Source: Beta vulgaris subsp. vulgaris (taxonomy: Eukaryota; Streptophyta; Magnoliopsida; Caryophyllales; Amaranthaceae). From it: a DNA stretch of 64,000 nucleotides. The position numbers and the translations under genes were made by a program. Below are positions 1-12,048 of the stretch, in pieces (the first letter of the stretch is position 1; each line of letters opens with the position of its first letter). The DNA is taken from positions 38,963,880-39,027,879 of the forward strand of contig NC_079207.1 in the NCBI RefSeq assembly GCF_026745355.1, given 5' to 3'. Below the pieces are notes generated by a model. The model saw only the letters and a list, made by a program, of their open reading frames with translations. It did not search any database and was not told where the DNA came from.

Positions 1-1648
1 CGTTTTCTTGATTAAGGAGACTACCAATAGAATCTTCACAGGCTGATAGATACAAACTTAATGGTTTTACATTTTGCCTTGGAAGGATCAATACAGGAAG
101 ACTTGCCAAATCTTGCTTAATTTGATCAAAAGCCTTTTGATGCTCCTCATTCCATTTGAAATCTGATTCATGTTTTAATCTCAGTAGAGGTGAAAATTTT
201 TTAGTCTTCCCGGCTAGATTGGCCATGAATCTTATAACATAAATGACTTGTCCAAGGAATCTTTGCAGTTCCTTCTTGTTGGAAGGTGGCTTAGCTGCCA
301 ATACTCCTTTTGCCTTATTTTGGTCAATTTTCATTCCGTTTTTATGGATGAGAAATCCTAAAAAGCTACTTGCCTTAACTCCAAATGCACACTTAAGTGG
401 ATTCATTTTTAGGTGATATGCTTTCATCCTCGTAAATGATTTAACCAAATGTTCTTTATGTCTAAGAAAATCATTTGATTTCACGAGTATGTTATCCATA
501 TAAAGTTCTATAATCTTACCAATCATATCCTTAAAGATTGTGTCCATGTCTCGTTGGTATGTAGCACCAGCATTTTTCAAACCAAATGGCATGGCTACGT
601 ATTAAAACAAACCTAGTCATTTTAGACATCTAAAAGCTATTTTATTACAGTCTCCTTGTACAATCCTAAATTTTTGATATCCTGCGTACTCATCTATAGA
701 ATATATGTATTCATATCTCGAGGTTGCACTTATTAGAAGATCAGATACAGGCATAGGATATTGGTCTTTAGGTGTTGCTTTATTTAAATCGCTAAAGTGA
801 ATGCAATTTTTTTCTTGCCATTTTTCTTAACTACTGAGACGTTATTACAAATCCAGTCAACATATTGGCAAGGCCTGATGAACTTTGCCTTGAGTTGTAT
901 AGGTTATGTTAGTTATGGCGCCAGTCTTCTATGACTTTAGGCCACAGGCTTATATCCTTATTTGATAGGTAATTTATGTTCTATGATTTTCCTATCAATA
1001 CCAGGCATTTCATGATGCTCCCAAGCAAAACAATCTTTAAATTCTTTTAGATTTTCAATTATTTCATATTTTTCTTATAAGTGAGAAGCTTACTTATGTA
1101 AGTAAAACATGGATTTTTGTTATCCCCTAAATGTATTTCTTCTATTGGATCATGAACTTCCTGCTTAATATCCTCACTTTTAGCTCATACTTTCTCATCA
1201 TCTTCTTCTAGAGATCCAAATTCATGTAGGGTTGAGCAACATGTACTAGAATTTATGAGAAAATCCTCTTGGTATTTTCTAAAAACTAATTCATTCATAA
1301 CTTGATCAACAATAGGGGTAAACCCATTACAATATTCTTCCTGATCTATAGACATGATAAACTTGAAAAATATAGTCTAACACTATAAACTAACTAGAGC
1401 TAGTGATTGATTATAGCTTGATGCTTGTTGAGTAAATTCATATTTGATTGAATATCTTCAACTTATGAGACGTCTTCGATTTCTTGAATGAGAATTGCAC
1501 TTGAGTCTTCTATCTCTTGGTGAGTTTGTGACTCAAGTTGTAGAGCAACCTCAATCCTGATAGTGGGAACTGACTTTAGAGAGTCCCTGATAAAAACAAA
1601 ATCAAGAGATGTGATTAGGCAAACTTTCTCATCTGCTTGTAACATTTA
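1..1648 (-). pseudogene. gypsy-1 pol fragment: reverse transcriptase / start of RNase H
   Basis: Minus-strand translation gives a broken Ty3/gypsy reverse transcriptase. In reading order there is the pre-RT motif CFAWEHHEMPGI (about 1000-1040), DLNKATPKDQYPMP (about 735-780), GATYQRDMD (about 540-575), and the catalytic box as YMDN near 480-505 where the family has YxDD. The connection/RNase H motif FKWNEEHQKAFDQIK lies near 125-170. The frame is interrupted many times between 600 and 1400. The second catalytic Asp is replaced by Asn, so this is dead. The element runs off the left edge, and its upstream protease and gag parts continue at 11345-12039 and 13239-14489 beyond inserted elements. 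The family call is firm; the exact lineage is not. Confidence 0.85.
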
Positions 1649-2819
1649 TGTTAGTCTTGGACAAACACTTAAGCAACTACAAGAGGGGGGGTGAATTGTA
1701 GTTGGAGAGATTTTCAAACTTTTTGCGGAAATTAAAGAATGAATAAGTAAGAAGGAACTAATTGCACGAATAAAGAAAGAATTGGGAACACGAGATTTTT
1801 CTAAGGAAAACTTCCTAGGCCCAATAGGAAGAAAATCCTTGACCACTAGGGATTTTGACTCAATTCTCTTTAATCACTTTTAGGCCAAAAATCTTTTGTA
1901 CAACCTAAACTTGGACCAACTCTGTTCCTCTAGGAACTTGTTTCGAGTCAGCCTATTCCCCCTGAACAGTTCACTTCTCCCTTGACTTCACTCGAAGTCT
2001 TTTCTCTTTCTCTCTTCTCTTTCTCTTTCTCTCTTTCTCTCAAGAATGATTACAGATTATGATTCTCTCAACAAAATCTGTAATACATCAATGTCTAAGA
2101 AGAAGAAAAACCGAGCAAACTTTCACTAAGAATATTACATAAAAATTATGAAAGTTATACTAAAAGATCATTACAAACATCAATTTATAGTGACCTATTT
2201 ACTTGATTTCTTCTCCACAAACTTCTCCATGTTCTTCTCCATGAACACACATTCTCTTAGCCACTTCTTCATTTTGTCCGTTGTAATCTATCCGTTGGCA
2301 GTTGAGTTTGTTGGGCTTCCACGATCTTCTCCATGATCTCAGCCACTTCTCCATTATGACACGCCTTCCATATAGTTAGGTTGTTGTGGTTCCTAAATTC
2401 TAGGAACTACCTCAACGTTCACTTTTGTTGGCTCTGCTGCTTAGGTTAATGATTTGCGGCTCCATATTTCTAGGAAAATATCAAAGCTGCGCATACATTT
2501 CACTAAACAATATATTATGGAATCTTCATATATTTCATTAGTTATCACTATAATATAAATCGGATAACACAAGTAAATAATAAATAATTTTAAACTTGAT
2601 TAAATACTTAATCAAACCTTCGTAAAATATTTACTATTTCATTTGTGAACCTTAAGAACATTTATTCGTATTAAAACTAGACAAATAAAATAAATAAAAC
2701 AAAACAAATAGAGAACTAGAACTAAGACATAAACAAGTTACTTCTAACAAGGAACCTAAAAACATAAATAAACTAATAAAACATTAATTATATGTCATTA
2801 TCAAAATAGCGAAATAACA
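1649..2819 (-). repeat. Copia-A 3' LTR
   Basis: This is the left direct repeat of Copia-A and the 3' LTR in the element's leftward reading. It begins TGTTAGTCTTGG and ends GAAATAACA, so the termini are inverted (TGTTA/TAACA). A 40-bp CT-only microsatellite lies at 2001-2040. It differs from the 10184 copy by scattered substitutions and small indels. Confidence 0.9.
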
Positions 2820-3352
2820 ATATTCCACCTTTTTTTATTATGACAATTAATTAAAACAAAATTTAAGGTTTTTGTTTTTGAAAAGCAACTCCTAGAAAAA
2901 AAGGAAATAAACTACACAAACTAACCTAGTGTAAACAACTTTACAGACAGGGAACAGAAACAACATAGGTAGGAACAGAGACAAGCAGAATATCAAGGAA
3001 CTATGACAAAAATTTTGTTTTTTGTACACACTTTATCTCTTCCCCTTTGTCATTATCAAAACCAAATGTTGTACCTGCAGCAATAGAGAGTCAACAGTCT
3101 AGGCCCCAAGAAGGTTGCTCAAACAGATATCTCATAATATTAGCCATCCAAACACACAAGCATAATAGGCAAGCAGAAAGAAGTATTAGGGACAGCAAAA
3201 ATCAATCATATGCAGTAATAATGAGAAAGAAAATGAAGAAAGCAAAGAAAAAATCAAAAGTAATTCATATGTCTCAGAAGGACATAAAAAGTAGAATCCA
3301 AAAAGTGTTTAATAATTACACCCAAAAAAATTGTTCAAAGTAGCCAGAGATA
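2820..3352. other. Copia-A spacer between envelope-like ORF and 3' LTR
   Basis: This is AT-rich sequence with no supported gene. Read leftward, an A/G tract ending in AAGGTGGAA abuts the LTR (about 2825-2845) and could be the polypurine tract. Apparent small ORFs on the plus strand look like chance. Confidence 0.45.
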
Positions 3353-4722
3353 AAGAAGTTAGGATTTGGTTCGTTTGAAGAGAGAGGAGACCACCGAATC
3401 TATCTTGGAAAGCACACCATCCACCTTGTTCCTGATCCCAGTATCAGCATTCTTGAGTGCAAGTAGTTGATCCTGCTGCTAGAGTCGAGAAATGAACAGT
3501 AGCTTCAATTGCATTGATCTTGGTGTGTAGGAGGGTCAAAGAATCCTGAATTTCCCGGAGCATCTTGTTAAGTCCAGTTGTAGAAAGTAAAGGGAAATCC
3601 ACGGCAGTAGAAGGAACATGATCAGAATCGAGGTGAATAAAGGCAGTTTCACCTTGATCTTGTTCCTTCTGAACTTGGACCCAGCCAACCTTTGGCTTTT
3701 TCTGACAGACCCACTGGCAACCCCTTCTTCATCCAACTTTCTTTTACTCCCTACCTCAACCTTAACCGGGGTTTTTTCTCTCTCACACTCTAGCTTCCCA
3801 TTTACCAACCTCAAACTCAGCCTTGATAAATTTCTTTTGTAAGATTATTTTCGGCTCAAGAGAAAAGGAGGGCTGGAAGGGAGTTTAACCTTGCATTGTT
3901 TAAAGACATAGGACAGTAGATTACCATAACCCACTTTGGTGTTGTGGGTAATGCAGTAAGAGAGATGGGCTATAATCAGTGAGGGAAGGTTGATTTTAAT
4001 GTTTTCAGCAAGGCAATACATAATGGAAAGATCCATTAGGCTTGCCTGGGTTCTTTTGGAAGAGCGAGGTAAAATAAAACGCCAAACTAACTGAAACAGC
4101 AGCTTATGAAATGGAGATAACTCCTTTTGATCTAAAGATAAAGCATTAGAATGGCCGTTAAAGAAGGCAAGAATTTTGGCAATTGACTCCATTTATATTT
4201 AACTTAGCCCTTCCCTTAATGTAATCCTTTAACCCTCATTCGGAATATCAAACCAGTCCCCAAGTTTCTTCTCAGTGATTGTAACAACTGACCCATTAAC
4301 AAGCGAACACACACACCCTCTGTTATTGAAACCAGAACAAAATTCTTTCATCTCCTTTTCATAAAGACCCTCATCTATGCTAACAATTTTCAACCACTTC
4401 TGAAATTTTAAAATTTTCAACAACTCATTCCATTTAGACTTTTTGCACCATGCAATGTCTACACAAAAACCCACAAGAAATTGCGAAGATTTTGTTTTCT
4501 TACCTCTTTTTGTAGGTACAGCAAGTTCTTGTTCGCTTTCAATTTCATGATCATCATCTTCCTTTTTCGGGAGAGAGAAATTGGTGAAGAAGATGCCGTT
4601 TTTGACCCAGAAGAATCTGCGTCATTCTTGGAGGATTCTTGAGCACTTTCTTCTTCAGGAGATGGTGGTTTCTCTTTCGGTAATTTTGCATGTGCATCAG
4701 AGGTTTGAGTTTTGGAAGACAT
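3353..4722 (-). pseudogene. Copia-A envelope-like / plant-transposon-protein ORF (broken)
   Basis: In SIRE-like copia elements an extra ORF of unproven function follows pol and is often called envelope-like. Here the minus strand opens at 4722 with MSSKTQTSDAHAKLP, followed by an acidic Ser/Glu-rich stretch, then shifts frame near 4470. It continues as a W/K-rich block (4229-4474), is interrupted near 4200, and resumes at 4192-3845 with a domain resembling the plant transposon-protein domain. It ends in a Lys/Arg-rich segment (KRKLDEEG, about 3730). At least three frame breaks make it non-coding now. The equivalent region of Copia-B is at 27006-28933. No signal peptide or fusion peptide can be argued from this sequence. 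Confidence 0.65.
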
Positions 4723-5227
4723 GTTGACAGAGTTTTGTGAGGTTGAAGATGAGAATTAGGAAGAGAGAGAGACTTGAGTTGATGTGTGAGAATAGTGAAG
4801 GGTCAGTGATTTGATGTGTTAGGTTTATAAAGTAATCATGATGCCTGTGAAAAGAAGTGGAAGGAGTGGTTTAATGAAGCGGTTTATGGGTTTTCGGAAG
4901 GCAATTAATGAAGTTACTCCTCTTAACTCTAGATTAATTGAACGCTTAATTTTGGGCATAATTCAGAGTGATGTGTTTAATTTTTGGACGGAAGGTGTGA
5001 AAAGAAAAGAAACAAGGAAATTTTGAAAAAAAAATTTACTCTTGCATATGATAAAATTTTTGTCCATAATATACAAACTACAAGCATACCAAATATGTGT
5101 AAGGACACTAAGGGTAATATTCAGAGACATATGTGAGTCCTTATACTTGACCCTAGGTGTATGAAAATTAATTCATGAAGATTGCAGTACATACTTAGTA
5201 AGAAACAATTTGGGGGAAACCATATCA
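4723..5227. other. Copia-A pol/envelope-like spacer
   Basis: This is the short untranslated spacer between the pol stop and the envelope-like start of a SIRE-like element. A 62-residue ORF on the plus strand (4838-5026) has no recognisable features and is probably chance. Confidence 0.5.
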
Positions 5228-8200
5228 TGTGCAATTTAAACAATCTTTATCATTCCTAGTTCCAAGCGTATCTTTTCAAACCTGTCCCTAGATAGAGGTT
5301 TAGTCAATATGTCAGCTATTTGATTTTCAGTAGGACAGAAATCAACTTTGACTAACCCTTTCTCTACATTGTCTTTTAGGAAATGATGTCTAATGTGTAT
5401 ATGTTGACTCTAGAATGATGAACTGGATCCTTCGAAATGCAAATAGCACTAGTATTGTCACAAAATATAGGAACACACTTGAATTTTATGCCAAAGTCAC
5501 GTACCTGTTGCTTGATCCACAATACTTGAGAACAACAGCAGCAGCAGCCACGTATTCAGCTTCTGCGTGGAAAGAGCAACGGTATTTTGTTTCTTTGAGC
5601 TCCAAGAAACCAAGCTTGATCCTAGGAACTGGACAATACCAGATGTGCTTTTGCGATTCACCAAGTCTCCAGCATAGTCAGCATCGGAATAGCTTACAAG
5701 ATCAAAGATGTCACTTCGAGGATAGAACAAGCAAAGATCATCACTTCCTTTCAAATATCTAAGAATCCTTTTAACAGCTGTCATAATGGGATTCCTTAGG
5801 ATTTGATTGGAATCTTGCACATAAACCAACACTAAAGGATATATCAGGCCTACTTGCAGTTAGATAGAGTAAGGAACCAATCATACCTCTATAGAGTTTC
5901 TGATCTACGGACTTACCACTTTGATCCTCATCTAACCTTGTACCTGTTCCTATAGGAGTATGGTTTGTTTTTGCTTGATCCATTCCATATTTTTTCAATA
6001 ACTCTTTTACGTATTTTTGTTGATGGATCATTGTCTCCTCTCTCAGTTTGCTTGATTTGCAAACCAAGAAAGAAGTTTAATTCTCCCATCATACTCATTT
6101 CAAATTCACTACGCATTAACTCAGCAAATTCTTTACAAAGAGATTCGTTAGTTGCACCAAAAATTATATCATCCACATAAATCTGAACCACTAGGATGTC
6201 TGTTCCTTTGGATCGAAGGAACAGGGTCCTATCAACTTTGCCTCTTTAAAATCATTAGAAAGTAAGAATTTTGAAAGTCTTTCATACCATGATCTAGGAG
6301 CTTGCTTAAGCCCATAAAGAGCTTTATCTAGCTTATAGACATGTTTGGAAGATCCGGGTTTTCAAAACCAGGAGGTTGTTCCACATAGACGTCTTCAATC
6401 AAATATCCATTTAAAAAGGCACATTTGACGTCCATTTGTACAACCTAAAACCCTGAATGATGCAAAGGCAATCAAAATTCTTATTGCCTATTCTAGCTAC
6501 AGGGCGCAAAGGTTTCATCAAATCAATACCTTCTTGTTGATTGTACCCTTTGGCTACGAGTCTGGCTTTGTTTCTTATGACTGTTCCATGTCGTCTAGCT
6601 TGTTCCTGAAGACCCATTTTAGCCCAATTACCTTTTGGTTCTTAGGCTTGGTCTCTAGGTGCCAGACCTTGTTCCCCTGGAACTCATTCAGTTCCTCTTG
6701 CATGGCGTTGTGATCTCGTGGTTCTGTCATAGACAAAAAGGCATGGAAAGCACAGAAATTTTTCAATTGGGATCTCGTTTGAGTTCCCTTTTCAATATCA
6801 CTTACTATTAAATCCAATGGATGGGATTTTAAGTGTTTCCACGTCTTGGTTCAATTTTCTTGTCTCTGCTCCCTGTTGAGGAGCTTCATTCGTTTCGTCT
6901 TCTGGATGAATTTCTGGTGCCTGTTCCTCCTGTATAACAGGATCAGGAACAACTATCTCTTCTTCAGAAATATGCTTTTTGTCGTTACCTGCAGGTGTTA
7001 GTTCCTCATCAATGTTTACTGACTCCTCAATACGAGTCAGTCCTATTTCAAAGTCATTTTCATGACTTGGTTCCTGCAGAGAGTTAGTTTCATCGAAAAT
7101 ACATGGTACTTTCCTCAACACACATTGTTCGTTTGTTGTAAACTCTATATGCCTTACTACTTAAAGCATATCCAATAAAAACAGCCTCATCGCTTCTAGC
7201 ATCAAACTTTCCTAAATTGTCTTTACCATTATTATGTACAAAGCATTTACAACCAAAATCTAAAGTATGAGATATTGGGTTTTCTTCCTTTAGTAGCTCA
7301 TAAGGGGTCTTAAGATAATAGGTCTTAGCATGACTCTATTGATATATACGTATGCCGTATTCACTCTTCAGCCCAGAAATTCTTGGAAGATTGCTTGCTA
7401 TTATCATGTTCTTGCCATGTCCTCCAAAGTGCGATTCTTCCGTTCTACCACGCCATTTTGTTGTGGGTTCTAGGAGCTGAGAAGTTGTGATCAGACCTTC
7501 TGTCTGCAAAACTCATCAAATTTGAGTTTTCAAATCTCTACCATGATCAGAACGCAAGTGCTTAATCTTAAAACCACTTATTCTTTGAGTTCTTTTAGCA
7601 AAGTTAACAAATTCTCAAATGTTCATCTTTGCTATGAAGAAAAATAACCCAAGTGTATCTTAAAAATCATCAACTATTACAAGTCATATCTCTTACCAGA
7701 TCGACTTTGGATTCGAACAGGGCCACACAAGTCCATATGAATCAATTCAAGGGGACTTTGTGAGCTTACCATTTTCTTTGATTGAACGAGGATCTAACTT
7801 GTTTACCTTTTGCACATGGTCCACAAACTTCATGGTTTGAGACTTTGATAGTTGGTAATCCAATCACCAAGTCCTTACCACTTAGCTTCTGGAGTAATGT
7901 CATCTTGCATGACCACATCTTTTATGCCAAAGAAGTGGTTCATTATCACGGCACTTAAACATGTTAGATTGTTCCTAGGAACAAGGTTGAGATCAACAAC
8001 ATAGGTGTTCCCTTTCCTTGTTCCTTCTAGAATTTTGGTACTGTTCCTGTATTCTTACTATACAATGTTCATCAGTAAAATTTACATGTTCCCTTTGTCG
8101 CAAAATTGAGAAATACTAAGCAGATTATGTTTTAAACCCTCGACCAAAAATACATTGTCTATGGAATGTGACTTGACTTTCCTACCTTCCCATTGCAACT

Positions 8201-8570
8201 ATGTTACCGGTAAGATTGTCTCCAAAGGTCACAGTTCCTCCATCATAGGCTGAAAGCGAGAGAATTTCTCTTTATCTCCTGTCATGTGTTTAGAACAACC
8301 GCTGTCGAGGTACCACAGGTTGTTCCCCCTGACTTTAGCCTGAATCAAAGCAATCAGTCAGTGGTAGGAACCCAGTTTGACTTGGGTTCCTCTGTTGGGC
8401 TAATTCTCTTAGCTTTCCAGACTTGCTTTATTAAGTGGGTATTCATTTCAATATGTTCTTCTCTGGAGGAACAGTCAGACACTAAGTGTCCACTGTTCCC
8501 AAGTAAGAGCATATTCGGCTGCTTGGAAGATCAACATATTTTTTCATTTTGTTTTTTTCTTGTGATTGAA
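5228..8570 (-). pseudogene. Copia-A pol: protease, integrase, RT, RNase H (broken)
   Basis: Minus-strand copia polyprotein, seen in order. The protease active site DSGCSKHMTGDK (about 8290-8330) is intact. A GAG-pre-integrase and integrase region (about 7130-8000) is heavily interrupted. The RT runs about 5900-6820 with the catalytic box YVDDIIFGATN near 6150-6190. The RNase H (5497-5832) has KRILRYLKG, SDADYAGD and RKSTSG. The C-terminal tail ADILTKPLSRDRFEK is near 5285-5335. Numerous stops and frameshifts split it into fragments of 60-115 residues, so no functional polyprotein is possible. Gag lies upstream and the envelope-like ORF downstream. Copia identity is certain from the order integrase before RT. 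Confidence 0.88.
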
Positions 8571-10120
8571 ACCTAGCCCACTTCTTCCTTCATTTTTATA
8601 TTTTTGTATCCAACTTACTGGATCAGGAAGAGTTCGTTCTTGAAGTTCCATTTTCTCTTTAAGTACAAGATATTTACTCAAAACTTTTTCATGTTCGAAT
8701 TTTAATTTTCGAACTCGGATCTTGTATTTATAGAGGAACTGGTTCCTTCAGGAACAAATAGTTTCAATTCAGCCATTTCCATATTCAAGAAGTAGTTTTC
8801 ATTTTTAGCATTTTCAAAAGCTTCTCGAATACGTCGGTTTTCATCAAAAACTTCAAAGAATCTTTCTTCAATGTTTGCATTCACTGTTTTAAACCAATTT
8901 GAATGTCCTTTGGTGACTTCAAGGCTTTTTCTAAATTTTCTTCTCTAACACAAATTGCCTTGTAGTCATCTAAGGTTTCCAAAAGTAGTTTTATTAATTG
9001 ATTCTTTGAAAGTTCTTTTAACTCTTCTTCATAACATTTATGCGTACCTTGTTGTTTGGCAAGTCTTCTTCTTCGTCTGTTTTTGCCATGAGACATAAGT
9101 GTGCTGTCTCCTCTTCTGGTTGTTCCTGCTCCTCGTCTGATCGGATTCTCCCCAGGCAGCTACCATGGCCCTTCTCATATCAACTTTTGAGAAAGGTTTT
9201 TGTTGTTCCTTTCCCTTCTCCTTGTACTTTCCTTTGCCTTTTCATTTTCCCAGAGAGGGCATTCTTTATGAAGTGATCCGGACTTCCACACTTGTGACAG
9301 CTTAACTTTCCTAGGCTTTTTCAGTTCTTCCCTTTGTAGTTCTTGTTGAAGAACTTTTTGAATCTTTTCACGATCAGTGCTGCTTCTTCATCATCAGTAT
9401 CTGAATCCTCCAATCATCGGACTTGAGAGCCAAGGCCTTAGGTCTATTGAGTCAACTTCATGAGTTCCTAGATGGATTTCATGAGCTAACAAGGAACCGG
9501 AAAGTTGCTCAATATTGAATGTGGTGAAATCTTTAGTTTCGAGCAACGCAGTGACCTTTGCCATCCATTTTTCATCCTGAGGAAGACTTCGTAGAACTTT
9601 ATGTACTTGTTCCTCAGGGGTGATGATCTTTCCTAGAGATTCAAGCTCATTTATGATGTTGGAGAATCTTGTGAGCATCTCTTGAACAGACTCCTTAGGT
9701 TTTATTTGAAATAGCTCATATTTGTGCATGAGCATGTCAATCTTCGATCGCTTGACTTCGTTGTTCCTTCATGAGTAACTTGAAGAAGTTCCCACATTTG
9801 CTTGGCTGACTTGCATCCCATGATTCGATTGTGTTCATGGGGACCAAGACCAAGTGAAGAATTTTTTTGCCAAGTTGTTCATCTCCATTTTGTCGAAGTC
9901 ATCTTTATCAAATTTGGAGAGAGGTTTGGGGTGTCTTCACCTTTTTCATTTTTCTCTGTGACTTCGAAGTCACCAATCTCTATTACTCTCCAAACTTGAT
10001 AGTTTTCGGCCTTGATGAAGATTTCCATACGTTCTTCCAGTATGGGTAATACTTGCCATTAAACATGGGTGGACGCTGAGTTGAGTAACCTTCTTCCAAT
10101 CTTTCTCCTGATGTGTTCAT
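8571..10120 (-). pseudogene. Copia-A gag (broken)
   Basis: The first Met on the minus strand (10118-10120) follows the primer-binding site by about 50 bp and begins MNTSGERLEEG, then NGKYYPYWK, the usual SIRE/copia gag start. A 113-residue open stretch (9394-9735) carries the UBN2-type gag core (KYELFQIKPKESVQEMLTRF). A CCHC knuckle, CHKCGSPDHFIK, is visible at about 9265-9302. A Lys/Glu-rich coiled-coil-like stretch follows at 8702-9096. It is frameshifted within the first 60 residues and again around 9350-9400 and 9100. The nucleocapsid core would package element RNA; this copy is dead. Confidence 0.82.
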
Positions 10121-10168
10121 CGTTTCCAGGAACTAGCTCCTCAGTGTTAACTGATTTTGGAGGAACTA

Positions 10169-10181
10169 GGCTCTGATACCA
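10169..10181 (-). other. Copia-A primer-binding site
   Basis: The minus strand reads TGGTATCAGAGCC, complementary to the 3' end of plant initiator tRNA-Met, 2 nt inside the right LTR. Copia-B has the same site with the same 2-nt spacing. Confidence 0.92.
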
Positions 10182-10183
10182 AT

Positions 10184-11344
10184 TGTTAGTCTTGGACGAA
10201 CACTTAAGCAACTACAAGAGGGGGGTGAATTGTAGTTGGAGAGATTTTCAAACTTTTTGCGGAAAAATAAGAATGAATAAGTAAGAAGGAACTAATTGCA
10301 CGAATAAAGAAAGAATAGGAAACGAGATTTTTACAAGAAAACTTCCTAGGCCCAATAGGAAGAAAAACCTTGACCACTAGGGATTTTGACTCAATCTCTT
10401 TAATCACTTTTAGGCCAAAAGACTCTCTTTTGTACAACCAAACTTGGACCAACTCTGTTCCTCTAGGAACTTGTTCCCAGTCAGCTGTTCCCCCTGAACA
10501 GTTGACTTTCCCTTGACTTCACTCGAAGTCTTTCTCTTTCTCTCTTCTCTTTCTCTTTCTCTCTTTCTCTCAAGAATGATTACAGATTATGATTCTCTCA
10601 ACCCAATCTATAATACATCAATGTCTAAGAAGAAGAAAAATCGAGCAAACTTTCACTAAGAATATTACATAAAAATTCTGAAAGTTATACTAAAAGATCA
10701 TTACAAACATCTATTTGTAGAGACCTATTTACTTGATTTCTTCTCCACGAACTTCTCCATGTTCTTCTCCATAAACACACGTTCTCTTAGCCACTTCTGC
10801 ATTTTGTCCGTTGTAATCTATCCGTTGGCAGTTGAGTTTGTTGGGCTTCCAGGATCTTCTCCATGATCTCAGCCACTTCTCCATTATCACACGCCTTTCA
10901 TATAGTTAGGTTGTTGTGGTTCCTAAATTTTAGGAACTACCTCAACGTTCACTTTTGTTAGCGCTGATGCTTAGGTTAATGATTTGCGGCTCCATATTTC
11001 TAGGAAAATATCAAAGCTGCGCATACATTTCACTAAACAAGATATTATGGAATCTTCATATATTTCATTAGTTATCACCATAATATAAATCGGATAACAC
11101 AAGTAAATAATAAATAATTTTAAACTTGATTAAATAATTTAATCAAACCTTCGTAAAATATTTACTATTTTATTTGTGAACCTTAAGAACATTTATTCGT
11201 ATTAAAACTAGACAAATAAAATAAATAAAACAAAAACAAATTAGAGAACTAGAACTAAGACATAAACAAGTTACTTCTAACAAGGAACCTAAAAACCGAA
11301 ATAAAACATTAATTATATGTCATTATCAAGATAGTGAAATAACA
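10184..11344 (-). repeat. Copia-A 5' LTR
   Basis: This is the right direct repeat of Copia-A, functionally its 5' LTR because the element reads leftward. It begins TGTTAGTCTTGG and ends GTGAAATAACA. It contains the same CT microsatellite (10531-10570) as the other LTR. Several 1-10 bp indels separate the two, for example near 11290-11310 against 2760-2790, so the insertion is not recent. Confidence 0.9.
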
Positions 11345-12039
11345 ATTTCATAGGCATAACCATTCAATTGAATTAAAATCTGATGGAGTGATGATGGAAT
11401 AGCATAATTATGATGCAACTAATCTCTTCCTAGTATGGCGTTAGAGTTAGTACCATTTTCTACTATGAAGAAAGCAGTAAAGGTATTTTTAGTTCCTACT
11501 CTGATCTTTAGAATAGCCATTCCTTCAACCTTTTCTGATAGACTGAGAAAATCACTTTAGTTGATTTGTATATTATGCAAATCTTTTCTAGTTTTTCATA
11601 ATTAATTTCATAAATACAGAGAGCGGTATGATATTTACAGTCGCTCCGGTATCTACCAATACTTTGCCTAAACGAACCCCCTCAAAGTCCACATTTAGGA
11701 ATAGAGCCTTAGTATGTTTATTATCAACATCGTTTGATCTAAAGATTTTATCTATAATTCGCTTCTCTAAATCAGCTTTAAGGATGATTTACTAAGCACT
11801 CTTTTCTGTGGTGGATTCAAATAAGAAAATAAACTTCTAGAAGAAGTAACTTTGAATTTACCTGCTCTCTCTTCTTTTTCAACTTCATCTGCCCATAATG
11901 CATGTAGCGGTGGATTGGAATCGTGGATGGTCCTCTAATTTCTTGAATTTCGTTGGTAGCATGACTACGTTACATTGCATGTATTGGCTCTCATTAGCTC
12001 CTGCCTAAGGTTCAGTCATTAATGTATCTCCATCTATCA
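11345..12039 (-). pseudogene. gypsy-1 protease region (broken)
   Basis: The minus strand between Copia-A and the MULE reads as the retropepsin part of gypsy-1. A segment with AFFIVENGTNSNAILGRD is visible at about 11420-11490, matching the C-terminal half of plant gypsy proteases (family pattern YNAILGR). A stop follows immediately. The RT of the same element is at 1-1648 beyond Copia-A, and gag is at 13239-14489 beyond the MULE. The leftward order gag-protease-RT therefore fits one interrupted element. Confidence 0.7.
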
Positions 12040-12048
12040 ATAAATCAT

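Larger units (their letters stand above)
1649..11344 (-). mobile_element. Copia-A: SIRE-like Ty1/copia retrotransposon, leftward, both LTRs
   Basis: This is a 9.7-kb element bounded by two direct repeats of about 1.17 kb, each starting TGTTAG and ending ATAACA. A primer-binding site complementary to initiator tRNA-Met lies just inside the right LTR. Reading leftward the order is gag (8571-10120), protease-integrase-RT-RNase H (5228-8570), then an envelope-like ORF (3353-4722), which is the SIRE/Maximus arrangement. Flanking bases are attta (1644-1648) and atttc (11345-11349), a 4/5 match to a 5-bp target duplication. It sits inside gypsy-1 in the same orientation, between that element's RT and protease. 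All coding regions carry stops and frameshifts. Confidence 0.9.
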
